From Owenia fusiformis (lineage: Eukaryota > Annelida > Polychaeta > Sabellida > Oweniidae): a DNA stretch of 64,000 bases. The notes under the pieces are model-generated. The model ran no database searches, had not been told where the DNA came from, and saw only the letters and a list, made by a program, of their open reading frames with translations. The stretch spans positions 25,349,915-25,413,914 of the forward strand of contig CAIIXF020000001.1 in the NCBI GenBank assembly GCA_903813345.2. Direction: 5' to 3'. The translations under genes were made by a program, and so were the position numbers. Positions 12,815 to 60,400 of this stretch are shown piece by piece (within the stretch, counting starts at the first letter, position 1; every line of letters starts with the position of its first letter).

Positions 12815-15244
12815 GGTTATATTGAAGTTTTACATTTTAGTTGACATGAAAACCACAACATTCCAACAAAGGTTAACATAGTACTATCATTTTTATTGAA
12901 AAATATTTATTTGCATTAAAACAGTTTCGTGTATTTAAATGAAAATGATTTTAACATTTAAATCTTGTAATACTTAAAGGGGCAATAAGGACTGTAGAGA
13001 AATTAGGAAAGTTTTTTCATTTTTTCTGAGCTATCAAGGCATCATTTGGTTTAACATCTTCTTTGACATACCTATTTTCTTAAAATGTATGGATAAATTA
13101 TCAATTTCAGCATTAAGAAGTGTAAATTCAGTTCAAAGCTTCAAAAAGGGGACTTCCACTTTTATATTTGTAAGATCCACCATGTTTCAAGAGGAATATC
13201 AGCTAAAGTAATGTTTATCTAGGGGGTCTCTTTGTAGATAATAAAAATAGATGTTAGTCTTGATGAAATATCCAAACTTAGATATATTTTGACACTGGTC
13301 CATGATCGTTGAATGACCCCTCTGCACTAATTATTGCACCTTTAAGCCCTTGCATCAAGTTTTTTGTACTGTCCATCAGAGGCTTGATGCAAGACTCCAT
13401 CGATACATTGTGAAGCGTCTTTAAAAGATTCTGTCTATGCAGTTGTTACGAGAATCGGCAGGCTAATTGCCTTTAGGATAGCTGTAACCCAATCATGTTA
13501 CCCTCAGTGTGCAAGTAAATTGGCTAGAGACTCGAGTAACAATCATCACCGAGGGAGCGCAGCGACCGAGTGTCAATATCATATTGCTCAAGGTCAATAT
13601 CATATTTTCCGAGGAATAAAACCCATATTCAATCCCGACCAGAAATAACCTATTTATTCCATAATACATTCCTCTAAAATGTTACATCTGGATAATGCTT
13701 TTATCAATTAGCCAAGGTTAAAAAATAACCGGGAAACCAAAAATAGGTTAATACATTCCAATACGATTTTTTCATGTAATACGATTCAATACGATTTTTA
13801 TTCCTTCATATTTCCCTGGGAAACCAGTAGTATTATGGTATAATTTACCTTAATTAATGTCAATACATTACATATTAGGCATTGTATTTACAGCAGATAT
13901 TAGCACAGGGACAGCTACACACGTTTTATGATCCCAATTAGATCAAATATGAGCTGGGACGAAAGATGTAAAAATCCTCAATTTTGGGCTCTCCTGGATC
14001 ACCAAATCTAGCTCATTATATCATGGCATCTCAGGGCTGAGAAGATATGAGATGTCATGGTTTATCATGACGAGCACTGGCAGAAATATTCTTGTCAATC
14101 TCACTCGATATCCATATAATCTATTTTTAAGTTTTGGCACTTTGGAAATGCTTTTGGGTCATAAGCACGATTTGCACGTCATTCATCGTTTGGCTGATGT
14201 AACTACAGCTCCTGGCAACTCAATCGGGTGATCTCCACCATCTCGTTTAGATGATTTGGTTGCAATTCGAATTTCTACGGCTCTTACAAAAGCTGGTATA
14301 AATTATTTACATGCACATGCATAAAAGTGCAATGAATTGTCCCAATAATGCTACTATAGTTGCCTCCCCTTGTACTCGGTCTACTCCTGAAAGTAAATAT
14401 AGAATATTATCGTATGATCTGTAAAATGAAGCCCTCTAATTGGTCAGTTCTTGGTCACTCTTGATATTCTGTAATGGCACTCGACTTCGTCTCGTTTCAA
14501 TACGGAATTTCTCGAGTAGAATATATCCTGTATTGCACTTCAAATCATTCAATAACTTATAGGATTGTCTGAATTGACTAATAGTTATGTGAATTAGCGA
14601 GTATGTGCATTCAATTCACATAATTGGTACCTGAGCAGAATTTGGCAATCATTTTTAAAAATCTTGAATGGGGGGATGGAAATTAATTGTGACCTTAACA
14701 AAATATTTTGAATGTTAGAAATACTTAAAACTTTATCCTATGCAAATTTTATTGAGAATATCAGGAAAAAGAAGCATGTCTTACTGGTTTAAATAGTAAC
14801 TACACAATTTTTTATTCGTCGGTACATAGCATGGACAGACTCGTTAGTTCAATATAAGCAATTTTACGTGTCAGTAACAAAGTTTTCTATTCTTTCACAA
14901 ATGGCGCACGGAGTCGGTTTCAATGTTGTTAGTTTTCAACGAATGAAACTATTTTTTCCATATCTAACTCTAATAGGATAATCAGTCCCCATATCATGAG
15001 TGAACGCCAAGATTCAACAATTTATCCTACTATTAATGGTACAGCAACGTGAATTGAACACTACTAATTTCCATAAAGTTACCGTATCACTAAAAATTAG
15101 TTTCCATGTCTTCCCGACGAATGCATTATTCACGTTACCACGCCCCAAGCGGAAGAAGATGGATCATGGCGTCAACACGCAATATTGGAACAATGTATCA
15201 CTTTGCGGAGATTTAATATAAAGCAAGCTTAGGTGAACAAACTA
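12815..15244. repeat. Duplicated downstream flank of mosaic gene copy A
   Basis: Blocks here recur in the same order at 53840-57100. Examples: TTGAAGTTTTACATTT with ATTTTTATTGAAAAATATTT (12820-12905 vs 53851-53930), a ~260-bp block with CAATCGGGTG and GGTATAAATTATTTACATGC (14150-14390 vs 54838-55100), and AGCATGGACAGACTCGT (14828 vs 55965). No exon is visible. The duplication that made the two mosaic genes therefore included several kb past their stop codons. Confidence 0.75.
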
Positions 15245-50799
<35,555 letters not shown>

Positions 50800-51157
50800 G
50801 GTTTCGAACTTGCTAAGATAAAGACATCATTAGAACATCAAATAAAGGTCGCAACCAAAGCATACGTAAAACGTCAGGTGATGCAATAGGTGATATGATT
50901 CAATCTATATAAGTATTACCGTAAAAAAGAAACCGCTTTGAAAAACCGATGACAGATATATTTGCAATAATAAAAAATGATTATTAGCGAGATAATAATT
51001 TTACATGTTGAAAAATATATGTTAAACATTCATACTTGAGAAATAATTTTTATTTGTGTTCAGTTATTTTATCTATTTTATTCAAATTAAGTGTTTTAGA
51101 GTGATGACTGCTGTTACTAAGTCGACATTTCCGTTACAATTCAATCAGAAAACTTAC

Positions 51158-51357
51158 TTTTGCCCTTTCGATCGATGGTCCAATTAGGCTTCATTGCAAA
51201 ATGCTGGCCACAGGAACAAAACCATCCAAAACATAAACACTGCGACGCTTGAAATAGTTTGAAGTGTTTAGCTATCCGACAGATGTATTTCAGAGATACA
51301 GTATATTATTTAAATTATCAAATAAAATCCGTGTACCATATCGATTTTTGTTACGTA
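51158..51357 (-). other. Candidate 5' UTR exon of mosaic gene copy A
   Basis: GGGCAAAA/GTAAGT is a strong donor on the - strand at 51157-51153, with no coding exon upstream. The next acceptor (ATCTTAG/CAAGTTCG, exon from 50812) begins 13 nt before the ATG. The upper boundary is only a guess from the TATA position. Confidence 0.3.
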
Positions 51358-51384
51358 AAGTCCAGTATTCAAGGCTGAGGTCAG

Positions 51385-51392
51385 TTATAAAA
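51385..51392 (-). promoter_or_regulatory. Candidate TATA box of mosaic gene copy A
   Basis: TTTTATAA on the - strand, followed about 30 bp on by the likely start of a 5' UTR that ends at a good donor at 51157. A second TATTTATAA lies near 51450. The choice is inference. Confidence 0.25.
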
Positions 51393-53104
51393 GAATGCAC
51401 TGTATCAAAATGGATCAAATCCTAACAAATTAGCTACCGGTTAAGGTTATAAATAGGATTTAAGTCCCCTTTTGATATATCTATGCATGCAAAAGATTAA
51501 TATTTAAATCCCGTCATTTATAATTTCCAAGGCCCTAAACTTTCTTTTACCGTATATTTTTAGTTTATGCCAATTGCAAAACGATAGCTACATATAAACA
51601 TTGCAGCTCGCGTCTTGATTTATGGGATCATATTACCATAATAGGGAGTTTAAGATTAGCGTAAATAGGGAGGTTAAGATAAGCGTAAAAATATACGTGT
51701 ACCTATCCCTATCCGTATATTTGTTACGGATGCGTATAGTAATGCGTATTGCAAAATGAGTTTAAGATTAACGTAAAAGGCTCGTAAACCGTATGCTACA
51801 ATTTATGATAAAAATGGCATCCTAATTATAGAATGAAAACCATGCGATGGCTTATATGGCATATACCAGTACTTGCCACCTCCAAGAACTGTTATATACT
51901 TCAGAGAGAGTGTGGTGTAGCTGCTGTGGTTGGGAGGGGGTGTTGCTTGTGGGCCCGCTAATGGGGTAGTGACTTAAGGCGATGTGTTAAATTTCTAGCA
52001 TGATCCAGCAATGAGAGTGACCAAATAGTAAAGTTAAACAATTAAAACCACCATTGCCGATTTCATACATTTACAATGAGCAAAACTGATGAAGAATGTG
52101 TAAATTCAACAATTTCATGCATCCTCACATGGCACCGTTAATCGTATCAATGAATGTGTTCGACCACTTAATGTCACTATTTTTAAGTTTAATGAATGCT
52201 ATTTGATCTACAAATGACATAATTTGTTGGATAAAAGCATACGTTTCCGAATTATCTATCTTCGGCCATTTATAGGTAATTACATATCGAAAACCGTGTA
52301 ACTAAAGGTAAAATTGCTGAAGATGGGTGGATTAATGACAGCTTAGGAATTAATCCGATAGACTTTATTTTCACTCTTTTGCACGTTATTGAAGATAACA
52401 TATTTGTCATTTGTCAAACAAACGCATTTGTTTTTGTGGTCAAATAATTATCAGAACTTCAGTACGAGTTGTCTGAAAAAGCTTGCAATAACGTACCTAC
52501 CTTCTTGGAAACAAGACACAGTGTGAACAGAATTGCACCCTTGAATATAATTTTGGCCCGGAATATTCAAAATGGGTACCCTAAAATGTACCCAGACTAC
52601 CAAAAACATTTCAAGTAACCATGGTTATTATGTCACAACCAAAAAGTGGTGACATATAGTTAAGGTCTCCGTTTTTTGGACGGAGGTTTGGGGTTGGCGA
52701 TCAGTGGGTGGCGCTTGGTGGTTCGGGCGGTCGGCATCTGTAACAAATTCTTAAAACTACCAATAACTTAAAAAATACAGCTTAGACTGGCTTCCGTTAT
52801 TTCAAAATCATGTACAAGTTTTCAGAAGTTCAAATCTGACTTTATATTCAGGATTTGACCTTCAGTGACCTTTTCAAGGTAAAAAAAGGTAAAACAGGTC
52901 TTTTTTTGTACTTGCTTCATATTGACCATTTTTTAAAGAAATTTCATCGACAAGTTATCAGAAGTCCAAATTTGACTTTAGCTTTGGGTTTTGACCTTGA
53001 ATGACCTTTTTTAAGGCCAAAAAAGGTCAAAAAGGTATTTTTCAACATGCTTCAATCATTTACAAGTTATCAGAAGTTTAAATTGACTATGGATTTCACC
53101 TTCA

Positions 53105-53774
53105 ATTTCAGACAGTCATATGCTGGATTTTGGCTATTTTCTGAGGAATTAAGCAGATGCATATGTTAGACCAATGGATTATCTCCCGGAAAAGCACTCC
53201 TAGAGATGATAAAATAATTTCGACTTTGAGACAGGGGGATGCAAACAACCCACCCACATGTTTTTTCTGATATTTTTTCAACCCCTTTCATCCCTGCTTT
53301 TTAATTTTTCTTGCATCAATATGTTGTTTTGACACACACTTAACCCTTTAAAAGGAATAAGTGATTCCTTTTAGATGAAGTGGAAAACAATATTTCCCAT
53401 GTTATTTTCCCATAGGGAGAAACTCATGTGATCCAGTGCTTTCAGCTAATTTTGGTCACCCATAATCGATATCTCTAAAACCCCCGAAGGAATCACTTAT
53501 TCCTTTAAAGGGGTTAACTGTGTGTCAAAACACAACGCAACGCATATTGACGCAAGAAAAATTAAAAAAGCAGGGGTGGAAGGGGTTGAAAATCAGGAAA
53601 CCATTTCAGAAAAATCACGTGGGTGGGTTGTTTTCATCTTCTCTGTCTCAAAGTCGTAATTTTTTTATCATCTCTAGAAGTGCTTTTCCCGGAGGTTATG
53701 CATTGGTCTAACATATGCACCAGTTTAGATCCTCAGAAAATAGCCAAAATTCAACATATGACTGTCCGAAATCT
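53105..53774. mobile_element. 670-bp foldback with ~265-bp arms
   Basis: CAGACAGTCATATGCTGGAT (left) mirrors CAACATATGACTGTCCGAAA (right). The arms stay matched through CCCGGAAAAGCACT, CCACCCAC, GACACACACTTAACCCTTTA and GGAATAAGTGATTCC near the centre (53420). ORFs inside are by-products. Confidence 0.8.
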
Positions 53775-55487
53775 GTCCGATACTTTCCCTTTTCTCAATA
53801 ATATGGTGAGCAACTTGGTGGTGGCATTTTGTCATGTTAATGCCTTGTATTGAAGTTTTACATTTCAGGTGATATGGAAACCACACCATTCTAACAAAAG
53901 TTCACATATCAATTTTATTGAAAAATATTTATTCGTATTAAAGATAACCATGTTTTTAGATAACCATGTTCTTTAGAATTTGAATCTTGTAACACTTAAA
54001 GCCCTTAAAGATCCTTCTCAATAAGATCCGTCATAATAAAATTCTGCCTAGATGCAGTTGTAATGTAAATCGGTATACTAGTACGATGATGTTGTCTATT
54101 AAGATAGATGCTTGAGCCCAACCATACTTCATAGTTGGAACACAAACATATAAATTTTGATATTGCGTATAAACAATACATGCACTTTTAAGGCGCTTCA
54201 AAAATTTAAGACGAGTTGAGAGTAAGCTTTAAAAATGTTTCCTGAATTTTTTCAATATTTTGCTTACAGAATTCCAGTCCATGCCTTGTTCAAAAAGTAA
54301 AATAGTTTTGAATCTGGACATTACTGCATCTTAAATCGTCAATTTGATCATGCAGTTATTCTGTTATTCTTTCTTCAGGAAATAAAATTAGGATTATTTA
54401 GGAAACATTGACATGTTCGCAATATCATTTTATTCTCCTTTTTACTTGCTGCTATTGTAAAAATGGATGTGCAATGCTAATCACAAATAAATAAAATGTA
54501 TATACATGGTGTCTCAAGAATAACACTTTCCCAACCTAGTATATACAAAATGTTCTAGAGCCGTGTGTAGGGCCTAGTGTTGCTTTTGTCTTTGTTAAAA
54601 ACAGTGCTAGAGTCTCCACTATTCTCCGATGATAAATTAAAGCATTTTCTTAACAGTCTTTATATTGTTTCCTTGTCCTTATGATATGACATGGACATTA
54701 CAACAATTTTATGCAAATGTTCATACATCACGTGACAGCAGCAGGAGGAACTTCTATTGAATTAAAACGTCATCTGTATAACATGGGCAGAAATCTGGTT
54801 CTCTTCCCACTTGGTATCCATATAACTTTTTTTTTATTTGGCACTTTGGTGTCATAAGTACGATTTGCACGTCATTCATTGTTTTGCTGATGTAACTACT
54901 GAGCCTGGAAACTCAATCGGGTGTTCTCCACCATCTCGTTTAGTTGATTTGGTTGCAATTCGAATTTCTAAGTGTATGGGTCTTACAAAAGCTGGTATAA
55001 ATTATTTACATGCACATGCACAAAAGTGCAATGAATTGTCCCAATAATACTACTATAGTTGCTTCCCCTTGTACTCGGTCTACTCCTGAAAGTAAATATA
55101 GAATAAGGTTGTCTAGATTGACTAATATTTTGAATATTAGTGAATGAGCGAGTCTGTGCATTCGATTCACATAATTGGTACCCGAGCACAATTTAGTGAT
55201 CCCTTTTTGAAAATCTATGATGAACACGGAAATTGATTGTGACATTAACAAATTATCATGTATGTTAAAGGCAGAATTAGATCTACAGGGGTGAATAATT
55301 ACAAGCAACATGAACAATTGACATATAATCTATTCTTTATAATCGTAAAAACCATATTTCCCAAAAGATGTACAATATGTTATAAATTGATGATTCAGAA
55401 GTTATTAAAGATTAAAAGTTCAAAAATGTGTGAAAATGTGTAAATTCTCCCAAATAATAAGAATGGTAACCATTCTTATATAAAAAA

Positions 55488-55695
55488 TACTGTATAAGTG
55501 GTATTTAATCCGAGTGGTTAATTTGCCGAATAGTAAAATTTTATCAATTTCCTAATTTTGATTTTCCTAATGACAAGAAACTTCCCATTGGATAACAATA
55601 TGAAGACAATATTTCCGACATTTAATTTTCTGAGCCTGGCAAAAATTAGGCAATAGGCAAACTAAATGATTAGGCAAAATTACCACTTATATGTA
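55488..55695. mobile_element. 208-bp MITE, second copy of the TACTGTATAAGTGGTA family
   Basis: Left TACTGTATAAGTGGTA intact; right TACCACTTATATGTA decayed. The interior is the reverse complement of 40264-40472, e.g. GCCTGGCAAAAATTAGGCAA. Confidence 0.8.
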
Positions 55696-55986
55696 ATACT
55701 TTATTGTAAAATCGTTAGTTTTCTTGAAATAAAGTGTGCGCTTTAGAAATTTTTAGAAAATAAACATGACAAGGAATGACATGAGCCAAATATATTCTAA
55801 GATAGAAACAATTTTTTGTTGGCCTGCTCGCTAGTTCTGATTCTCTCTTTAAGAATGCTTTGACGTTGATAATGTGCAAATATTGAGAATATCAGGAAAA
55901 ATTAAGCATGTCTTACTGGTTTAAATAGTTACTACACACACTATTTTTTATTCATCAGTACATAGCATGGACAGACTCGTAAGTTC

Positions 55987-56309
55987 CAGGGGCGGATCTG
56001 GGAACCAACAAGGGGGGGGGGGGCCCAAACTTCTTGTCTGAGAAAAAAAAGTCCGCGGAAAATTTTTTTAGGCCCCTAAAACCAAAATTTGGGCCCAAAT
56101 TTTGAAATTTTGAGGCCCATTTTCTTCAAAATTTGGCCTAAAATGAAAAAATAAGGCCTTAGAAGGCCCATTTATGACCAAAAAGGCCCACTTTTTGGGG
56201 CCACAAGGCCTTTTTTTGCTCAAAAATTTTTTTGGGCCCAATTTTTTTTTTCTGGGCCCACCCGAGGGGGGGGGGCCCGGGCCCCTGGGCCCCCCCATAT
56301 CCGCCAGTG
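55987..56309. mobile_element. 323-bp hAT-like MITE, absent from the paralogous flank
   Basis: CAGGGGCGGATCTGG (left) and ATATCCGCCAGTG (right) are hAT-style ends. The interior is rich in GGGCCC, AAAAATTTGG and poly-G. AGTTC flanks both sides (55982-55986 and 56310-56314). The matching place in the other flank (near 14843) reads CGTTAGTTCAATATAAGC without the element, so it is the empty site. Confidence 0.8.
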
Positions 56310-57111
56310 AGTTCAATATAAGCAATTTCACGTGTCAGTGACAAACTTTTATATTCTTTCACACATGGCGCACGGTAATTGTCGGTTTCAATGTTTTTAG
56401 TTTTCAACGAACGAAACTACGTTTCACCATATCTAACTTATATGATATAGAAACTATATTACAATTTATCCTACTGGCAATGGTACAGTAACGTGAATTG
56501 AATGATGCCAGAACGTTCACTACTCGTTGCCATTCGAATTAGGATACCTAACACTGCTAACTGCCATAAAGTAATCGTATCACTAAAAATTAGTTTCCAG
56601 GTCTCCATGACGAATGCATTATTCAAATTATCATAATTATCACGCCCTAGGCGGTAAAATATGGATCATGGCGTCAACACGCAATATTGGAAAAATGTAT
56701 CACTTTGCGGAGATTCAATATTAAGCAAGCTTAGTTTGGACGAGCTATCAGAGTCGAATGTCAACGACAAAGTGGTTTGATAAGATCAAAATCAAAGGTA
56801 TTGAAATCAATACAAACCTACCGTCATATAGAAAGAAACACGTGTACTCCTAAACCAGTACATTTTTCAGATTTTAAAGCAAAATATTTGTATTGTGTAT
56901 TGTATTTTGTTTACCACCAATTAAGGTGAGCAATACCTTTCGGGTATATCCCGTATAGATACGGTCGTAGTTTACGTAATTAACATAGGAAATAGACCCA
57001 GAAACCCCCCCCCCCCCTTGGAGGAGCCCGATGTTCTTCAATGTGCACTTATACATGGACATGCAAGTACACACCACACCATTTCACGCAAACAAGCAAA
57101 TTAAGTCTTGC

Positions 57112-57175
57112 CTGAATCCGGGACCTATTGTGTAAGAGGTACACGCGCTACCATTGAGCTATACGGGTGGACTTT
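57112..57175 (-). repeat. tRNA-like SINE head just after the copy B stop codon
   Basis: On the - strand: CCCGTATAGCTCAATGGTAG then CGCG (A box) and AGGTCCCGGATTCAGG (B box, altered from GGTTCGATTCC). The arm order fits a tRNA-derived SINE. Similarity to copy A's downstream DNA stops where it begins. Confidence 0.5.
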
Positions 57176-57208
57176 AAAGCTCATTACGTGCAACACCGAA
57201 GAACGGGA

Positions 57209-57405
57209 TCACAAACCTGAGTTCAAAAATATAGCAGTGGGATTATCTTGTCTCAATATATCTGCAAAAGCATCTCGTGCAACATTGTATTCTGTTTCTG
57301 TACATCCTGTCTCGTCTGAGCCGTCTGTACAATCTTCAACATTATCACAACGCAGTCCCTCCATGCACGCCCCATTGGAACATTTGATTTGCCCCGTACC
57401 ACATT
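57209..57405 (-). CDS. Copy B last exon: LDLa module and stop
   Basis: 197 nt. CNGACMEG-type LDLa with DCTDGSDETGC, then a tail ending FLNSGL and TGA (57211-57209). Shorter C-terminus than copy A. Confidence 0.9.
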
Positions 57406-60400
57406 CTACAATATTTCATACTCTAATGTATTTAAAGATCTCGGTTATTTTTTTAACAAATACTTATTCCAGTTAAAATGCTTTATCTTTATCTATATAA
57501 CGACATTGTATTTGGATTTATCGTGATGTAAACAGATGGTACCTGTTATGCCACTACATGTGCTAGAACATTCTTGAGTGCTATACGGATCTGCTGCACA
57601 ATACACCCCACCACCAAGTGGAATTGGATTATCACAAGTTCTAAATCTGACTTGAACTCCATCTCCACATTGGACCGAGCAGTTTGACCATTCTTGCCAG
57701 CCACTCCATCCACCATTAACTAATAAGAGAAATAAGTATATATATGTGTTAAAGCAAGAGAAGCAAAGTTATGGACATTGTGTTTCTAATTCCGTTGTGT
57801 AATGTTGTGCTTTTCGCCAACCTATGCATGTCCGAAGAAAAACAGATTCAGCTGACATACCAAATGGACATTGATCCTCGTTGCAAGTTGTTATATCATA
57901 CTTTTCCCCGGGACAATCTTCACCACCATTTGCAGGAGCTGGGGAGTCACAATCTCTAACTCTGTACTGCTTTCCCCCGCCACACTGCCGGTTACACTCA
58001 GTCATAGATGACCACGCGCCCCATTTACCATTCACTACAAAGATAGATCGTTTTCTTTGAACTATATAGGATAATTTTGGATATTTTTGTACACTTGTGT
58101 TACAATAAAACCATTATCGAATCAATCAGATCTTACTGATTTACTGAAAAATGAACAAATCCATACTATCGCTCGTGGATGGCATATATGCTCATAACTT
58201 TTGCTTGAATGTAAACAGACCACAACATCACAAATTCTCCATTTAGCAAACATCCACTTACCTACACCCACAGGATTACCAGAGGGTGCGTCCTCCCCAT
58301 AAACTTTGATGTCAGAAAGAGTAATGGTTTCATTCACTACTAGGGTTACTTTCACAAACACATATCTTCCTTCAATTTTTGGTGAGCAAACAATGTCTAT
58401 GCTGCTTGTAATTATCCCAGAATTTTCCCCACAAACGGTGTCGGCGAAGGTTGGTACAACAGTTTCCTCAATGTATATCTTAATATCTACATCTGTTTCT
58501 GTAAAATAATTTACAATTTATTAAAGTTTTACTCGATTTAGATATATTTATGCTATCTTACCATATGGAGTCCACAATTTACGATGGTGAACCATCAACA
58601 CTTCTAAAGGTTCATTTTATCATGGTTTATCATGTAAGTTTCCATATAGCTTTTGAAATCTCGCTAAATCTCGTTTTCGTGAGATTACCTTCTTTTAAAT
58701 GGCATATTTGAATTCACCGAAATGTTTTCTCCTATAATAGCTTTGATTTACAAAGTTATGTAATTTGAATAATTTTCTATGCCAATTTAAAAAAGATGCA
58801 ATGCTAAAATTCTTTAAAATCTTGAATTAATTGTACGTAAACCAACAACATGTACATAAACAGGGTCATCATGTGGTATATCATTCAAGTTTTATACAGA
58901 TTCAACACACACTCTTTGATAAAAAAAATTAGAAATTAAGCCACTTTTCCAAGATTTTTGCATGTAAGTGAATGGAACTCTTGCCCTAGTTAAAAGCGGA
59001 ATAAAAGATGGCAGCACTAGATTTCATTGCTTTTTCTGTTACTTAGAAACCATCCTATTGAATAAAAAAAATTTAGAAAATTTGGAGATATTGAAAATGA
59101 AGTAAAATTACGTTTCCATCAATAATATAAGTATTTTCTTCGCAGGTTTATTAAGTAAATAAAAATTCAAAGGTAAAGAGGCTTTAGCACGTAGTTCAAT
59201 GGGGGAGCAAAGGTTGCCAAACTTATGGAGGGGAGTGTACAAGTCAAATTGCATTATCATAACGTCAAAATGTGAAGGTGTATTCACATTTTACATAAAA
59301 TTAATTATGATGTGTAACTTGGTTTAATGCAGATGATATTTAATGTATATATTATAGAACAAATTATCTATGTTAACCCCGATTTCCTCCCGGTTTATGT
59401 TAAGCCATCCCGAGTTTGTCAATATAATTTATTGCAAACCCCGATTTTCTCCTGATTTTTCTTCACCATCCCAGTTTTCCCCCTCGGGAGTGTCTTAAAA
59501 GTTCTCGTTTGCTCAATTAAGTTTTTTACTGAATGTAACTATTCCAATTTAATATATTTCCCTATGATAGAACTATGCGACACATTGTTACAATAAATAT
59601 AACCTATTTCAACTGAATATACATGATATACCTTTATATATGGAAATTACGTCGAGAAATAATGAAAATTATTCATGTACATCGTTATTAAAAGGCATGG
59701 TGCATATACAACACCGTATCTCATATGCTCGCCATAGTCATGCACTATACCTGGGGGAGGTGAACTGATTTCAACGTGGTCTACAATAATCACTCCATCC
59801 AGATCAATCATAACCCACGTGTCATTGGAATATGTCAATGTAAATGTTGTTGAGTTATCTCCATCTACAAGATTAGATGGAGGATCACCATCTCCTCCGG
59901 GGTTACTACTTGTTGCTGTTGATCCATCAGCTCTGTTCACTCCTGTATTTGAACAAGTTATTGCATTGGTTATAAAATATTTATTACACAGTTATGTTTG
60001 CAGCTCATATTATTGTGTAAAGTTTGAAATTGCAAGTTCGACAAATCCACATAACAGTAATGAAAGTTTTTACATTATAAATAATATTTCAAATAAATGG
60101 AAAGATTAAATGAAAATTGGCGAATTGGTAAGTTTTGTAATATATAGAGGTTCATACTTGTATCACATTGTGTCCCTGTGTAACCACTTTCACAACTGCA
60201 CGTATATCCATCACCAGTGTTAGAGCAGGTCCCATGTACACAGTTAGCAGACACTGAACATTCATCAACATCTGAATTCATCAAAGTTTAATGTGTAGTT
60301 TCATCAATCAAGTATAAAACAGAGCGAGCACAACAGTACCTTAGATGTCATATTTATCATTTAAGACTTTTGCAATATGGATAGATGTTGGTTGAGCATG

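Larger units (their letters stand above)
50813..53100. other. Upstream / intergenic region of copy A
   Basis: Holds the candidate 5' UTR exon and TATA sites (51158-51400). Near 52640-52740 is a G/T-rich stretch. From 52800 to 53100, TGACCTT..AAGGTCAAAA-type blocks repeat about three times. No other exon seen. Confidence 0.4.
53840..57100. repeat. Duplicated downstream flank of mosaic gene copy B
   Basis: Collinear with 12815-15244 (see that entry). Later insertions here are the MITE at 55488-55695, the hAT-like element at 55987-56309 and the poly-C tract near 57007. No exon seen. Confidence 0.75.

Noticed and set aside
53520-53853. Open frames with KNHVGGLFSSS
   Set aside because: They lie inside the right arm of the 53.1-53.8 kb foldback.
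56068-56407. Gly/Pro-rich frames
   Set aside because: Low-complexity interior of the hAT-like MITE.
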